From: Pomacea canaliculata
Lineage: Eukaryota > Mollusca > Gastropoda > Architaenioglossa > Ampullariidae
Assembly (NCBI RefSeq): GCF_003073045.1
Contig: NC_037591.1
Coordinates: forward strand, 43,441,091 to 43,505,090
Direction of reading: 5' to 3'
Length of the DNA stretch: 64,000 nucleotides
Of the stretch, positions 24,801 through 38,600 are shown in pieces. The position numbers and the translations under genes were made by a program. Under the pieces are notes generated by a model, which was not told the origin of the DNA, made no database searches, and saw nothing but the letters and a program-made list of their open reading frames with translations. How positions within the stretch are numbered: position 1 is the stretch's first letter; each line of letters opens with the position of its first letter.

Positions 24801-27800
24801 AGCCATCAACAAAGTGGCCAGAAAGAATGTGCGTGTGTTACTGGCTGGGTCAGGTCCCATCAATTTCAACACATTCATCATGATCCAAAATGCTCCAACA
24901 GTGAGTTCTTATGTGATATAAAATAAAGAAAATTCCTTGGTGGAAAAAGCATAGGAGGGTTGCTATGAATGGAAAAGGGGGCAATGTTTCACAAGTGGTG
25001 CCTATAAAAGGGAAGTAGCACAAGATATTGCAAAACAAATTCCCCGAATACATGTGAAGTGTAAATGAAAATTACATGCATTGCATGTAGATCATAGCTA
25101 ATAAAATGAATAAGTATTTCTTTATAGCTTTTGCATAACAAATATATTGTTTAGATGTTCAGTTTTGTGTATAATGAAAATTCATAACATTTAAGACCTC
25201 CACATTAGTTAAATTTTCACTTCTCCTCTTATCATGTAGAAATCTTTAAGTGTTATATCTTTTTATTAAGTCATAATTAGGATTTTTTTTCACTTAACTT
25301 ACTGTGTGACTAAAAGAGGGAAAAGTTTATGATGCCATCAGATGTATGTAGGGCCCATCAGATGTATGTCAGAGACTGATATGATGATAAAGGAAGATGA
25401 CAAATACTGTGCTACAAAATGTGTAATCATGTACAGCAACTATTGAAAAGTAATTACAGAGTAATGTTCTCCTGGACTGCACAGATACCCAGACAGAATT
25501 TTGTGGCATCAAGCCGACTTGTAGAGAACCAAGCAAAATCTGTCCTTGCTGAACGTCTGAAAACTAACACAGCAGGAGTTGTTGACCTTATTGTCTGGGG
25601 CAACATTAATGGAAATCATTTTATTGATGCTAGCAAGGTAAATTTGTTGATACATTGATTTCCCATTTTATCTGTTTACTGCATCATCAATCAAAGCAGA
25701 CTGCTTAATTTTATTCTTTTCAAAATGTTGCAAATAAGTTTTAGTCAACGTGACAGTGAGCAGGCTGTTTTAGGGAAACATTCAGAAAACTGGGGAAGAT
25801 GCTGGATTTCAGTTTTAAGATTGTAATATGTCACATTTAAGAGGACTGCACTGTTTTCTATGCTACTATAGACTCTGTTGATCATCAGACACGAGTGCAT
25901 GGTTATGATGGTGCGATATGGGGCCCCCCATCCTACTCTGTATCTGCTGTGGAGATGGTGCATGACAACAAGTGGTTGGACAAAGAGTATCTTGAGATGC
26001 TTCATCAGCGCAAACAAGTTTTGGAGGTTGCTATAAAACACGAAACCTGCAGCCAGCCAAGCCAGAGCCATTGCCACAGTGCTGGATCACTGGTGGAATG
26101 GATCACCATTAGGCCAAATTTTTTCACTAGCTGTCTGTTCAGAAGGTGATAAATCCATCTAAAAATAAAATACAAATTAACTTCTTGTTTCTAAGCCAAG
26201 CATTTTAAGTCGTCTGTTAAACACATAAGATTACGTCACAAGCGTCCTACTCCATTCTAAGGGATTTACAAATGCGCTGTCAGATTTGGGTTTACATTTG
26301 CAGTACTGTAGTTTCGATTTTTCACCTTCATTTACACCTTTTCTTCCTAAAGTTTCCACTACTACACTAGAATCAAACAGACCATCAGAATCTTCTAAAA
26401 TTGCTAAATCTCAAATGAAAAAAATGACATTTTTATGTAATTATTTTATTTAAAAAATAGCATTACAAAACAGTATCTCAATGTTATTATTAGTTCTTAA
26501 TTGTTAAATGTTTTCCTGTGACTAAATTTGGGATATTTCAACTGTCCATTTTGTGCACCTATTTTTTTCTCATAGGTTTGACATACTATATTACATAAAT
26601 TTACTTTATACGTTATCCTCATGGAGTGTAAGCCCCACATGGAGAGGAAAAGCAACCTGAAAGCAGCTTTTAAGCACAAAGAAGTGAAATCTGCTATAAG
26701 GAAAGGAATGGAGGCAGCTAGGAAGAATTGAATTTGGTTGCAGCCCTATGCTCCACTGGGGATGAATAGGAACAAGAAAGGAAGAATTGGATCAAGGATC
26801 AATGCCAGACCATAAAAGAGGGAATAACAGAGGTTGATCCCAAGAAAGTTGACTACTAAAGACATTCACCAAGACAAGTCAACACAAGACCTCAGTCATC
26901 AAAGACAGCCATGGCTACCTTCTCAGAGAAAACACTTCCATTCTCAACTGATGGACTGAATATTGCAAAGACCTGTACAACTTCCAGCTGAAGATCCTTC
27001 AAAACAACCAGACTAGAACTAGCAAACCCTCAGACCTTCAAGTCTACAGGAAGAGGTCAAAAAAGCAATAGGCAGTCTGAAGGGAGGAAAGTTACCTGGC
27101 AATGACAACTTCACAGCTATGTTGAGACAAAACAAACAATAAAGGCCCTCCCTACTATGTGACAAGGAGTCTGGAAATGGAAAGAATGTATGCAGTCACT
27201 AGTCATACCTCTTCCAAAGAAAGGAAACCGCAAACATTGCTAGAACAAAAGTCGAATCAGTCATTCAAGAAAAGTCATGCATAAAGGATGAACTTTTACT
27301 GCCTGGAAGGAAAAGATGGATTTGATCTGGTGGAGAGGTGAGGGTACTTTCAAGGCTAGAAGGAAGCAGTCAATGAATAATGACCATTAAGATGGCTGGA
27401 ACTGAGTATGATGAATGACCACTAGGGTAGCTGGAACTGTGTTTTCCTCACCACCCTCACTTTTATGTTGAACCATTCTTTCATATCATAAGCTAACAGT
27501 TGGCCTTAAAGATCTAAAATCCTCTCAACATCACTTCAGATCATACACCTAGTTATTTAACAGTCACACCCCACAATTAAAGCATCTACTATGCCTAAGG
27601 AAGTTCCTCCAGAAATTTCATCAACTTTGAAAAGGTATTCAACAAAGTCTGGCATGAAAGGCTATGTGAAGCAAAACAGCGTTTTTGAAAGTGTTTAGAT
27701 TTGTGACTCATGAAGGACGACGAGCAGTTGAACATCTTGAAAGTATCACATCAGTTAACTTGTACAGCTTCCCTTGTGATGCCTTTTGAACTCATAATGG

Positions 27801-30206
27801 TTTTTCAAAGAGGCATTCTGCAGGCAGCCCTATGAGCAGCAAAAAAATGTCTTTGTGTGACTGTTCGTAAAGCACCATTAGCTCACCCACAGGGCCAGGT
27901 TATGGCGCTATAAAAGTTCACATTATTATTAAAATTTCAAGAATAAAGACAGTCACATCCAAGTGCTATATAAGAGCTCAATGAGCACAGTACTGCTGAA
28001 TAACTAAATGGGAACTTTCACACAACAACAGGCATCTCCCTTCAACACACAACAACAGGCAACAGGGTATTCCTTGTCACCTACACTGATCAATGTCTTT
28101 TATAGAAGCATGCATGAAGCCCTCCACAATCATCACACCATTTCCACCGGTGGAAGGCCAATATGCAACCTACACTATGCAGATGATATTGATCTGACAG
28201 CGAGAGAACTAACAGAGAACTACAAGTAAACAAACTGACAAATTTCAAATGCATAAGGAATGGATATTAGTATTGACAAGAGCAAAGCCATGGTTATCAG
28301 CAATGGCAAACCAGAGACCTACATGAACGGAATCCAGCTTGAAGAGATCAGCAGCTTTAAGTATTTGGGAGCCACCCTTTCCAAAGATGGCAGATGACAG
28401 ATATCCACATCAGGATTGTGACACGATTAGGCTGGACATGGTCTGGTGCAGCCATAGCATCAGGTTGACTGTGAAGTACAATCTGTGCAAGTGTCTCCTA
28501 GTAGCAATCTTGCTTCTTGGGTGTAAAATATGGACTCTGCTTGTTGATACAGTTAGGAGAATCCAGGCATTTCAGAACAAGTACCCAAGAAGGCTGCTCC
28601 AGATCTCATACAGGGAGTGTTAATGACTTTGTAAGAAGCATGACCACAACTCATAGAATATCAAGAACCCCTACTTGCAACATTCAAACAGTGTAAGCTG
28701 GTCTGTTTGGCCATGTGACCCATCACAACACTTTATTGAAGACTGTCCTTCAAGGTACCTTTGAAAGAGGTTAATGGTGTGGTAGCCAGAAAAACAATGG
28801 GCTTACAATCATGAAGGATTGGACTGGTCATCTCATGCAGGACCTGCTCACTCAGGCATGAGTGGCAGACTTTGTCACTGCCACATTTTTTTCAAATGCT
28901 CCTCCCAATTACTGGTACTGGTCAAGGGACAAATGAGTGAATGAAAACCACACAACATACCAATATAGATCATTAACACATTTTCAGATGTCAGTTTAAT
29001 AGGTACCAGCAATATTCATCTGAAAAGTAACCACTGCGAATGAGCTGTAGTGCTATTTACAATAGCATAATTAGCTATATGCTTTACCAGCTGTTTCCAC
29101 TCCTAATGACAGCATGCAGTATCAGCTGCTTTGTTGCAGTGTTAACATTGCATTGAGATATTAGCTACTACATAACATTACTGCCACTAGGATCTTAGGG
29201 AGCTTGCACCAGATTGAAGGTTATGACTAGAAAATTTGCCATACACTAAAAATACTTGAACTTGTGCTTTTACAACACTGTTTATCAGGTTGGTATGGTG
29301 TACCAGAGGGATTGGTGTTCTCATACCCTGTAGTGCTATCTCCAAGTGGTTACTGGACAGTGGTGCAGGACATTGAGCTGACTGAAGAAGGCAAAGAAAA
29401 GCTGCAGGAAGCAATCAAGGTCTCAGGGTTCATTGTACAGAAGCTAAAAGTTTGAGCTCAATTATTCATATAGGACTTTTCTTCATTTACAAATTTTCTT
29501 TGGGGTGGGGGGCTTTAGCAGGGGTGGGGGGAACAGATTAAATGTCAACAATTGTGATACATTAATACAGATTTCTTTCCTCCATTGCTAGCAAACGCCT
29601 CAGAACTAAGCCTGCACTACTGTGTGGGCCACGAAATGTGATAAATACCATAGATGAATAAGCTTCCAGCACAAAAATAAATGTGGTTTTTTTTTTTATA
29701 GGATTTACAGAAAGAGAAAGAAGTTATCTACCCTCCACCAAGGGTTCCTACATCTCCAGAAGAGCCCACAACACAGGAGTCCGCAGAGGAAGTAGCTGTA
29801 GTAAACGAAGATGCTACTATAAATGAAGATGTTACAATAAATGAAAATTCTACAAAAATAGAAGAGACACATGAAGCACTACAGATGCCAACAAGAACAG
29901 AGAAGTTAGAAGGTAGTCAAGTTTTGCAGTAATGGTAGTAGAGTGTTTGTAGCAGATGTTGATACAACAGAGGTGGCACACCTCTTAGGTTTTGCTTGGC
30001 TCAAAGAATAAAATGAATAAAAACCAAGTGAATAAATCCCGGTAATAATACAAAAGAGACAAGTCCTGCAAAAGTTTGTTTCCACAAGTTGTTCTTTTAG
30101 TTTCTTAAATAGATTTTGTACAACTTGTTTATTAACATGTCATAATTTGATATTTCTTTCAGGTGGGGCAGAAATTGAAGATACAGAGAAATCTGGTTTG
30201 ATCTAA
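21827..30206 (+). CDS. MDH1B: Putative malate dehydrogenase 1B, 10 exons, with an apparent frame break
   Basis: MDH1B is a divergent relative of cytosolic malate dehydrogenase with an added N-terminal domain; its activity is not well established and the vertebrate gene is linked to ciliated tissue and testis. Exons: 21827-21848, 22065-22177, 22643-22855, 23416-23649, 24667-24900, 25485-25637, 25889-26145, 29289-29419, 29702-29912 and 30163-30206, about 536 residues (human 518). The N-terminus [17 protein letters not shown] matches the family. The dehydrogenase part runs from about residue 125 to 450, with IVWGNING and YDGAIWGPP. Exon 7 begins in one frame and ends in another: the family-like [18 protein letters not shown] needs one base fewer near 26040-26050. 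Read literally, the frame stops at 26147-26149, just past the exon 7 donor. The tail is acidic, with repeats of NED. Intron 7 holds a LINE. Confidence 0.9.
26731..26778 (+). mobile_element. 48-base LINE-tail insertion with a perfect 11-base target duplication
   Basis: The direct repeat AGGAAGAATTG occurs at 26720-26730 and 26779-26789 and exactly brackets a 48-base insert containing GCAGCCCTATGCTCC. Removing the insert and one repeat joins two adjacent parts of the host LINE reading ([15 protein letters not shown] and NWIKDQ). The insert matches tail fragments on the minus strand near 46395-46445, 55730-55775 and 36290-36335. It is best read as an extremely 5'-truncated retroinsertion of another LINE or SINE. 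Confidence 0.75.
27835..28055 (+). mobile_element. Nested insertion inside the LINE reverse transcriptase
   Basis: LINE similarity breaks near 27830 and resumes near 28055. The intervening bases contain CGTAAAGCACCATTAGCTC, then GGCGCTATAAAAGTTCACATT and ATTATTATT, a tail typical of several invertebrate SINE/LINE families. An imperfectly repeated CACACAACAACAGGCA lies just before the LINE resumes. The exact boundaries are uncertain. Confidence 0.5.
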
Positions 30207-32457
30207 AGATAAGACACACAAATCCTAAATCTTCGCACACTTTGTTACAAATACTTGAACCATTCCTTTGAACTGACATTTGACAACTTCCTATTCAAGA
30301 GTGAAATTTGCAAGTGGCACAAGACCGTCTTTAAAGAAACCAAGAACATATTCTATAAAGTATGCTTTTATCAAAGTAAATGTGTCTTTGAGAAAAAAAA
30401 CTGAAAAAGTTCAACCCACATTAAAAGGTCTAAGAGATTACAACTTCATTACTGAAACAAGATGCTGATTTTATACCTTCAGAAAAAATGAAAGTAAGCA
30501 AACATGCATAAGCAGCATAAATAAATCACTACCTGTCTCAGCAACATCACAATTTTGCTTTAGTAAAAAAAATTAGATGGAAGTCCAAATAATGCTGAAG
30601 CAACTCATTGTATAAATGTTCCCAAGCTTACATGCAACAGAGACGAAAGTTATAGTTCTGTGTAAAAAATAAGACTTATAGATATACCTAATGTACATAG
30701 TAAATGGCACATGTGAAATATAACATCACATCCCAGAAGAAATTAATCTTCCATGCATCCAGGTGCCACATTGCTAAGAAGACATTCTGATTTGTAATGA
30801 CTTTATTGCAGCTCATAGAAAATGGTATCATAAGACATTTTGCAGGTTGGCAACCAATGTGTCGAGCATACCTATAGAATACAAATGCAGTAAAACCTTC
30901 CAATTAAGAATCGCTAAAACCCACCAAAATCAGTTGATAACTTTGAGGGCTCTTAGTAGGAAAAATTCAAGTTCATTTATTTTAAAGTTGAAATAAAGCT
31001 AAAAACCAAACACTTGTTTTTGCTTTCACTTGGTCATGCTTATTGTACTGAAGATTTAAAGGGAAACTCTCCAGGTAAGAGCAGTCAATTAATACACATC
31101 TACCATGTCAGAGAAAGATGTTCTTTTGTTATAAAGCACAAGCAACGTAATTTTACTTTATTAAAATATACTGAACTTCTACAAAAGATCATCATCGTTA
31201 AGCATAATGGATCGATGCGCTCTTGTAAGAATGCAACAATGACCAGGGGGGAACGGCAGTCATTTCAACCAAAAACCATTCTATCAACCTTCCACCTGAG
31301 TCGATTCTGTCATGACCATATTGTCTCACGTAAGACCACATCGACCCAACACCGAAAGTCAAATCAATCAGGTCCCTAGGCTAAATGAATGCCTGAGAAG
31401 TAACACCTGTTTCAAATTAACCGAGCGTATGCATAAACATTTAATAAGAACCTCCAAAATAGAAAATGATGACAAAGGCTTTTAAAATAAGTGATTTAAA
31501 GTAAAAAAATTGTATTTATGCGCTGCTATGAAACCAAATGTCAGCAGATACATTTAAAATGAATTTCTAAACTGAAGAATAATTAGGACAAACGCTTTGT
31601 GAAAACAAACTTTAAAAAAAATTAAATTACGTAATGTGTCATTGTGTGATTTGTTCTCTGAACATGCATTGCAGAGCGGCCATTTTTGTTTAATACGATG
31701 GTAGCTGAATTTGTTCAAACAATGGAAGGCTCTATTGATAATAAGTGACTCTAATAGTTACTCCTCTCACTGGCGATTGATCTGTCTTTTTGAGTCAGGA
31801 TGGCTTCCACTTTTGGTGTTCGGATGATATGTGACTGGTGTGACAAGGCTTAGGTCAAAATGGCAGATGACCTATCAAACGCTCTCAAATGTAATTATTT
31901 CACATGGTTTCCACAGAAAATAAAAATATAGGGTAAGTGGGCAGCCAGAAATAGCTTATTTTAAAAGGAAATTATTTTTTTCAACAAGCAATTTTGCAAA
32001 AAACAAGTCATAATAGAGCATATATTATCTGTCGTAAGTCGGATTGTTGAGGTAGTCATTATAAAGATGACCTTTACATATATATATAGCAAAATATGAC
32101 CATAAAATTTTGGGGTTTTGGGGTCATAACTAAGAGGGGGAGGGGTCGTAATTGAAAAGATCAAGTTTTACTGTATTTACCTTCCATATCTTCTAGACTA
32201 GAAAGTATAATTTCAACAAAGATGGTGGTTAGGGGGCACATTCTTTTCATAGGTTACTGGATTTTGAAAGTTAATTCTTGTATAATTATTAAAAACAAAA
32301 CAAAAAAAGGATATAAAGAAAAGTCAGAACATTTTGATGCAGCTTTCTGTAAAATAAAACCAAACAAAATCGGTCCAAAGTGGTTTACTGTCATGAAAAA
32401 TATTGCACCAGTGGATGGAAATAGTGCAGCATGAACTACAGTTAAAACTAGTTCACA
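30207..32457. other. Intergenic region between convergent MDH1B and TBRG4
   Basis: This contains the MDH1B 3' UTR, with a possible polyadenylation signal AATAAA near 30521, and DNA-transposon-like copy B (30888-31420). The remainder, about 31420-32457, is AT-rich and shows no gene, RNA or clear repeat to me. Confidence 0.5.
30888..31420. mobile_element. Non-autonomous DNA-transposon-like element, copy B
   Basis: The left end CAGTAAAACCTTCC, followed by CTAAAACCCACCAAAATCAG, matches the reverse complement of the right end of copy A. The stretch 31305-31415 (GTCATGACCAT, CACGTAAGACCAC, CAACACCGAAA, ATGCCTGAG, ACACCTGTTTC) matches the reverse complement of 13440-13550. A clear matching inverted repeat at the right end is not visible, so the copy may be truncated there. 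No transposase is seen. Confidence 0.55.
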
Positions 32458-32463
32458 TTTATT
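32458..32463 (-). promoter_or_regulatory. Candidate polyadenylation signal of TBRG4
   Basis: AATAAA on the minus strand, about 170 bases downstream of the TBRG4 stop codon at 32634-32636. The position is typical for a 3' UTR end. Confidence 0.4.
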
Positions 32464-32633
32464 TATTCATGAAAAATAAACTTTAATGAAAGAGCTGAAA
32501 TTCAATGCGTGCAATACTCATCTTTTCTCACCACTGAAGTCCTCACAAAACATAAATTATTAAAAAGCTCATCTAGCACTTGGTGGCAAGCTACAAGATT
32601 TTTCTAAAGTGACAGTTTGCCACAAGATTTCAG

Positions 32634-35600
32634 TCAGCTAATAGGCTGGGAAGTCCTATTCTGCAGTGCTGTCTTGATCTTTTGCTGCAAGAGCTGTATC
32701 ATCTCCAAGACCTTGTTTTTATTGGATATTTCTGTATGCAAAACCTGCAGAAAAATACGAGCATCTATTTTTTATTACCGATCATCTATTTCTGTCTTTC
32801 TTGATAGGATTTAGCATATGAATTATGTTGAAACTACACTGCTGGTGAAGGATGGCATACAAGTTGCATTCTCTTGGGTTACATCTCAAAGGTGTTCCCA
32901 TGCACTTAACTGGCTAGTCTTGCATTGGTTAACTGATAAAGTTTATTTAAACTAAAACAAACTTTAAAAAAAAACTACACAGTTTGAAAAAGCAAACCTT
33001 ATGACTAAGATCTGTAATAAAAAGGAGATTAAGACTATAAGTGAGTTACAAATATTACTGCAGAACTAAAAGATGGACAAGAGAAGGCCCATGGTCTTTA
33101 TTATATTGTTCAACCTCAATAAAGATTCAGGATTTAAAGTAAAAGCAAACTGATGAGACCAATTTCCAGTAACAAACACAAACTGAAAATGTAAAGTCAT
33201 ACATGCACAACAGTGAATCCTTGATAGCTGAGATGGCGAGCTTCCATAGCATGAAGGCCTGTCATTTCTAAATCTGGCAACGTCAAATCTGGAAAATCCA
33301 GAACTTTCAGTGCAACCCTGAAATTACAGAAATGACCAAACTGTGAGACAACAGATGTAGGTTAATGATTATGGGGAGGGTGGTTTTAAAAAAAAACCAA
33401 CAGAATTAAATCTTGATGTTTGATAGCAGTAAGGTGTTTAAAATGTTTATAGCTACCTGTCCATACTTCCTGCCAGTAAGTAGAATTTTTTCCTCTTTCT
33501 GCCAAGTTGCTACAATCATCTCGCATGAGTTGCAATTATGCAAATATGTGTGTGCATGTGCGTGTGTTAGAAAAAAAATTAAAAGAGACAAGCATGCAGC
33601 ATTTTTGTACCACTTATTGTAATCATCCCTTTTGATCAAATAAATCACCTACATTATTAACAAGCATAAATCACCTATGTTAATAAGCTTGCTTAGTAGC
33701 TGAAATAATTTGGTTCCTTTACTTTCATTTGCACCAAACATCTACATCAAATTTTTAAACAGTACGTGAGACCTCCATTCCAATACTAAATTGGTTATGC
33801 CTGTTGCCACGTATGTTTCAAAACAACATATTTTTCTAAAATCTTTTTACTTTTTTGAAGAACAAGAATTTTATATTAAAATATTTTGTAAATGTCCACT
33901 CACCTGTGAAGCAAAGAAGAACTTTTCCCCACCTTAGTTAATGGCTGTGGTTCTCCACTGTCATCAACAAAAAATTCTGCATCTGCAATATATTAACCAA
34001 CAAAGATCAAATTAATACAGCCAGCACAAGCAGCTCCATAGCAAGATCTAATGCCATGACCGACAAGCAGTTGTTATAAGACTTGGAAGTTCTACTAACT
34101 GAGACTGTGAAGTTGTGAACAAAGAGCTTTGACTGGAAAATGCAGAGACCAAGGTAGTTGGGACATGCAGAAGACATAAAACATGTGTTTGAAAAGTCAG
34201 TATTGCTTCCCAACTAAGAAAAAAAAGAAAAGAAGAGAAGAGAAGGAAATAAGTAATATTCTAATTATTAATGTACATCTTCATTGTTTATCAATTTATG
34301 GGGCCTCCCTGTGGCTACCAATTTGGCTTGTTCATCAACTTATTATAGGATTCTCAAATATTTGTTCTCATTTTCATGAACCAAACATTTTTTCCTATTA
34401 TTCCAACCTTTTTATAAAGAAAATTCTTTATTACTACACAAATTACTTTTAATTACAAGTAAGAGGACTCTAGTAAAATTGCTGGGTAGATCTGTAAGTT
34501 GTGGAGGGTTGGGTATTAATACTATGCATAATTATAAGTACTGTTTTGTCCACTCTTCAACTCATCCGTGTTTTGTTTTGTTTGTTTGTTTGGTTTTTTT
34601 TTTTGTCATATTGTTATCTTTTTGAAGACACTTATATTTATTGTATACTTGACTGTCAGATTATTTGCAGTCTTTTGTGGGCAGGGCACTGAGCTCATAT
34701 CCACACAAGGAAATGCATTTTACAAACCCATTATTATAATTATCAAAGGTCTAATAAGGTGCACATTTTTAATGAGTGAGTTAAGCACTGTGCAAATATT
34801 ATTTTCCCAAATCTAATGGATTAAAACCTGTACACTTATGGCACACATCACCACACAAGTTTACCAATAACATATCCTCCTTCAACTGTGGCATCAAGAA
34901 TGGCATATGAGTCCCTTGGAGCCATGTGTAAAAGAGCAGAAATGACCTTCTCTGCTGCCTTCCTCTCACTACGTAGCAGCAGCTGCCAACACAAAATGGA
35001 CCACTGTAACTTTATTGATGGACACTATCTCATCTTATTCACAGACCCATAATGACCTTATTTGTAGACCCATTATCACCTAATTCACAAACTTACCATT
35101 ACATTATTCACAAATCCATCATGTTATTCTCACACACACACACACACACAAATATGATTTATATAAAAAAATAATGTGTTTTTGACAGTTGTAAATATGC
35201 ACATTCCTGCAGACTTAAATTTGTAATATTGACAGCCAATTTATTTTAATCTTTATTACTCAAACTGCACCATGTGTGTGCACATGCAAGTTAACTTCTT
35301 ACACTAGGTACCAGAACACAACATTTTTTTTTTTTTGTTAAATGGGTATTTTTTTATATTCATGTGAAAGTACAAGATAATATTAAAAAAAAAACCAAAA
35401 GCAAAAACTGAGTCTATCTTAATTAGATTTGGAGATACTGATGTTTGAAGTTTGTGATTTGCATCACAGCTATAACTATTTATTTTGGATCATGATTGAA
35501 GATCTCATATGTAACAATTAGAAAATCTTCAAAGTCCATAAGTACTTTGCATGAGAAGTTACCAACAATGATTTTCTACTCAAGTGACTGACAAACTAAC

Positions 35601-38600
35601 TTGCAAAAGGACATACTGGAGAAAAACACACTACCGAATTTGAAAAAAAAAAACGTTTTGCGCTTGGTCTTATTTGCATAAGACACCATATTTCATTCAA
35701 GTACTCCAGTTCAAATATTAGTTTAGTAAATAAACCTAAAACATTTTTAAAGTAACCACTAGATACTGTTCTAACTTTTTCTGAAAACTTGCAAGGTCTC
35801 TTTTGTGAGATATGCAGTTTCAAATATCAAATCAATTTTTCAGGCCGAAAAATGAAAAGTTTTTGGGGTAACAAACTTAAAACAGCTGTAATTTCTAATC
35901 TACTGGACAGAGTGAGTTCAAATTTGAAACACTGATAGAAAACACATTAATCTGTTAATCCATGTTAGTTACTTTTACCTATAGTGGAAGGGGTAGTGGT
36001 TAAAAATTATGAGGAACTATTTAATATTTGCATGGGACACTCAAGTCTTCGTGGTCAACCCAAACTGTTACTTGATGGTGATGAGAGAAATAACATACAC
36101 ACACACGCGCGCGTGAAATTCCAAGTAAAAAGTAAGTTAATACCCCAGAAATTTGTGTGGGTAATACAGTCACTCCCTCCCCCTTTTGATTAAAGTGGGT
36201 GCTACTTTTTTCTTTCATTTTCTCAAAATATACAATGTTGGATAAACGTAAATGCAGAAAACCAAAAAATTCCCACAACTCAGGACCCATGTTTCTTCTT
36301 CTTCTTGTTCCTATTCACCCCCAGTGGAGCAAAGGGCCACAGGAGAGATAAACAAGTCCCATGCAAATATAAATATATTTTCTACCTTGTCTGTATCAGA
36401 ATTTGAAGGCCAAGAGTATGTATTATTTTCTAAAACAAGTTTCTTCCAAAATTTAATAATTGCTTCATGTTCGTTCTTTTTTTACGTCACAAACAGTTTC
36501 AATGTGGAAAGTGTTGTCATAATAAACTGCAACACTCTGTCCAGGTTTTATAAGTGTAAACTGGGGATCTGATCCTGAAGCAGGTTCAGCCACGGTTGCC
36601 CCAAGACAGGCAGAAATGTCACAAAATACATCAAAAGTGAAAGCTTGTGAACACAAGCACAAATACCAAACCCAATCATCAAAACATGTTACATGGCACA
36701 CACGGAAAATGGTCACTGCGCAGCTTGTTAATTTTCATGACAGGTACCATTTATCCTCACAAAATACACATTATTCTCCCCGTTGCACAAAATCAAAGAC
36801 ATAACCTGAACACATGATGAAAAGTTCAAAGTTAAAGTTATTGTTATTTTAAAGTGATATTTCTGTTCCTGATAGTCCATGAAATACTTTGAAGTGAAAA
36901 CGAGTGATTTTTGTGCAATTGCCCAGTTTCAACCAGCAGGAAGGCGTGTGTGCCAATACCTACTTATATATATATAAGATGTCTCTGACCATGCAAGTGA
37001 CAGGACTAACTTGACAAATTCTTTTCTGACTGCAAGTACTTCCTACCTTAGCATCACTGGGACAAAAAGTATCAGGAAGGTATGGACCCGTGTATCCTTG
37101 TATTTCATACTTGGCTGCTATATTGATGTTGTTAATTTTGGTAAAGTTAACAATTGACTGGAAGCTGTCTGAAACTAAAAACATAAATGAAAGCTTTAAG
37201 AAATATGTAAAAATCTTAAGTATATAATTGTGAATCATGCTAATATAAATGTAAAATTCCTTGAGAAAGAAACAATTTCTTATTTAAGCAAACAAAAAGT
37301 ACAAATATAAATTATATATCAAATCCATGTGTTTAGTGATTGTCACCTTGGGCAGGGCATTTCAGAAAAGAAAATATAAGGTAAGCTACTGTGGAAACCA
37401 TACAATCAACTATTAATATAAACACAAATAGTGGAAGCTGGAGTGTCCTCACTACTTCTATCCTTCCTTCACTCTCTTTTTCTCCACATCCTTTCTTCCT
37501 ACTTCCATGTCTACCTGTTTTTCCTTCTATACTTAATGAATGTGTTTTTAAAACTGAAGTGTCTTTGAATGACAAGTCTGTGGTATAGTAAATGTCTTGT
37601 ACATGTTGAATATTGTACTTATTAAAAAACAAAGCAAAAAAACTAGATGGCCAACTACAAAAAATAACCAAAAAACAAAAAAGTTGATATGAATATTTAG
37701 ACATATGGACAATCTTGCACTCAAACACATGAGACAGGACAAGAAATAGAAAATGTCCCTTACCTGGTAAACTTCCCCAAAAATCCTCTGTCAAGACAGA
37801 GGCAGCTAAATTGGCATTTAGAAGTTTTAGAACTGCCAGAGACCATACCACGTCCAGCCACAAAAAAGGTGAAGATTTCTGCAACTCACTGACATCTGGT
37901 GTGGCTATGACTTTGTGAACAAGTTCACAGCACATGGGATTGTTCTTATTCAAATTGGCTAGTGACATGACAATGGCCACCCTGTCTGCTCTACCAAGTG
38001 ACAACGATAAGGGAATGTCTTTGGTTTTTGACACACATTCATCGTCAGAGTGAAACAATGCAGAACTCCAGTTTCTGCAGTTTAATTGGTCTACCATATA
38101 CTGCACTGTCTGTGAGTGACCCCATCTTAAAAGTGACATTGATGTCAGAACAGACTGGGCCAACTTTGGTGTAAGCTCCCGTTGTTTAGTCTGCAAAGCC
38201 AAGCTAGTCTTTTCCAAGAGAGGGGTGTCAAACACCTTTAACACTGCACAGGCATATAGCAGGTTACTAAGCTGAACTGCGGAAAGGTCTGATAGATCAC
38301 TTTTGTTTAGGTGGTATGACACAGCTCGTATCAGAGACATGTTACGATGACGATGGCGAGACAGGATATACAGGATGCGATACAACTCTTTGACAGATGC
38401 CTGCTCCACTAAATCCAGTGCTCTCTCCTCTAGTCGATCTGTAAAAGTCTACAAGAATTGTCAAAATGATGAAAATAAACTGCATCCAACATCTCCTGGG
38501 TATCAAGTTGTTTGTGAAGCTTAAGCAAAAATGCTCATCTATCACAAAAATAGTGTCCAGCATTATTTCTGCAGCATTTAGCAGATTCCTTGGTTACAAG

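Larger units (their letters stand above)
26640..28935 (+). mobile_element. 5'-truncated LINE in MDH1B intron 7
   Basis: Fragments of a non-LTR retrotransposon reverse transcriptase read in order on the plus strand: [15 protein letters not shown] (near 26690), [11 protein letters not shown]-like (near 26960), [15 protein letters not shown] (near 27080), then the catalytic region at 28050-28200 with [10 protein letters not shown] and YADDIDLTA. Thumb and C-terminal landmarks follow: [26 protein letters not shown], a FGHVT-like motif, and a terminal VKGQMSE near 28930. There are many frame breaks, so it is inactive. The endonuclease end is missing. Two smaller insertions interrupt it. It is widely shared in style among mollusc and other invertebrate genomes; the exact clade is not determined here. 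Confidence 0.85.
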
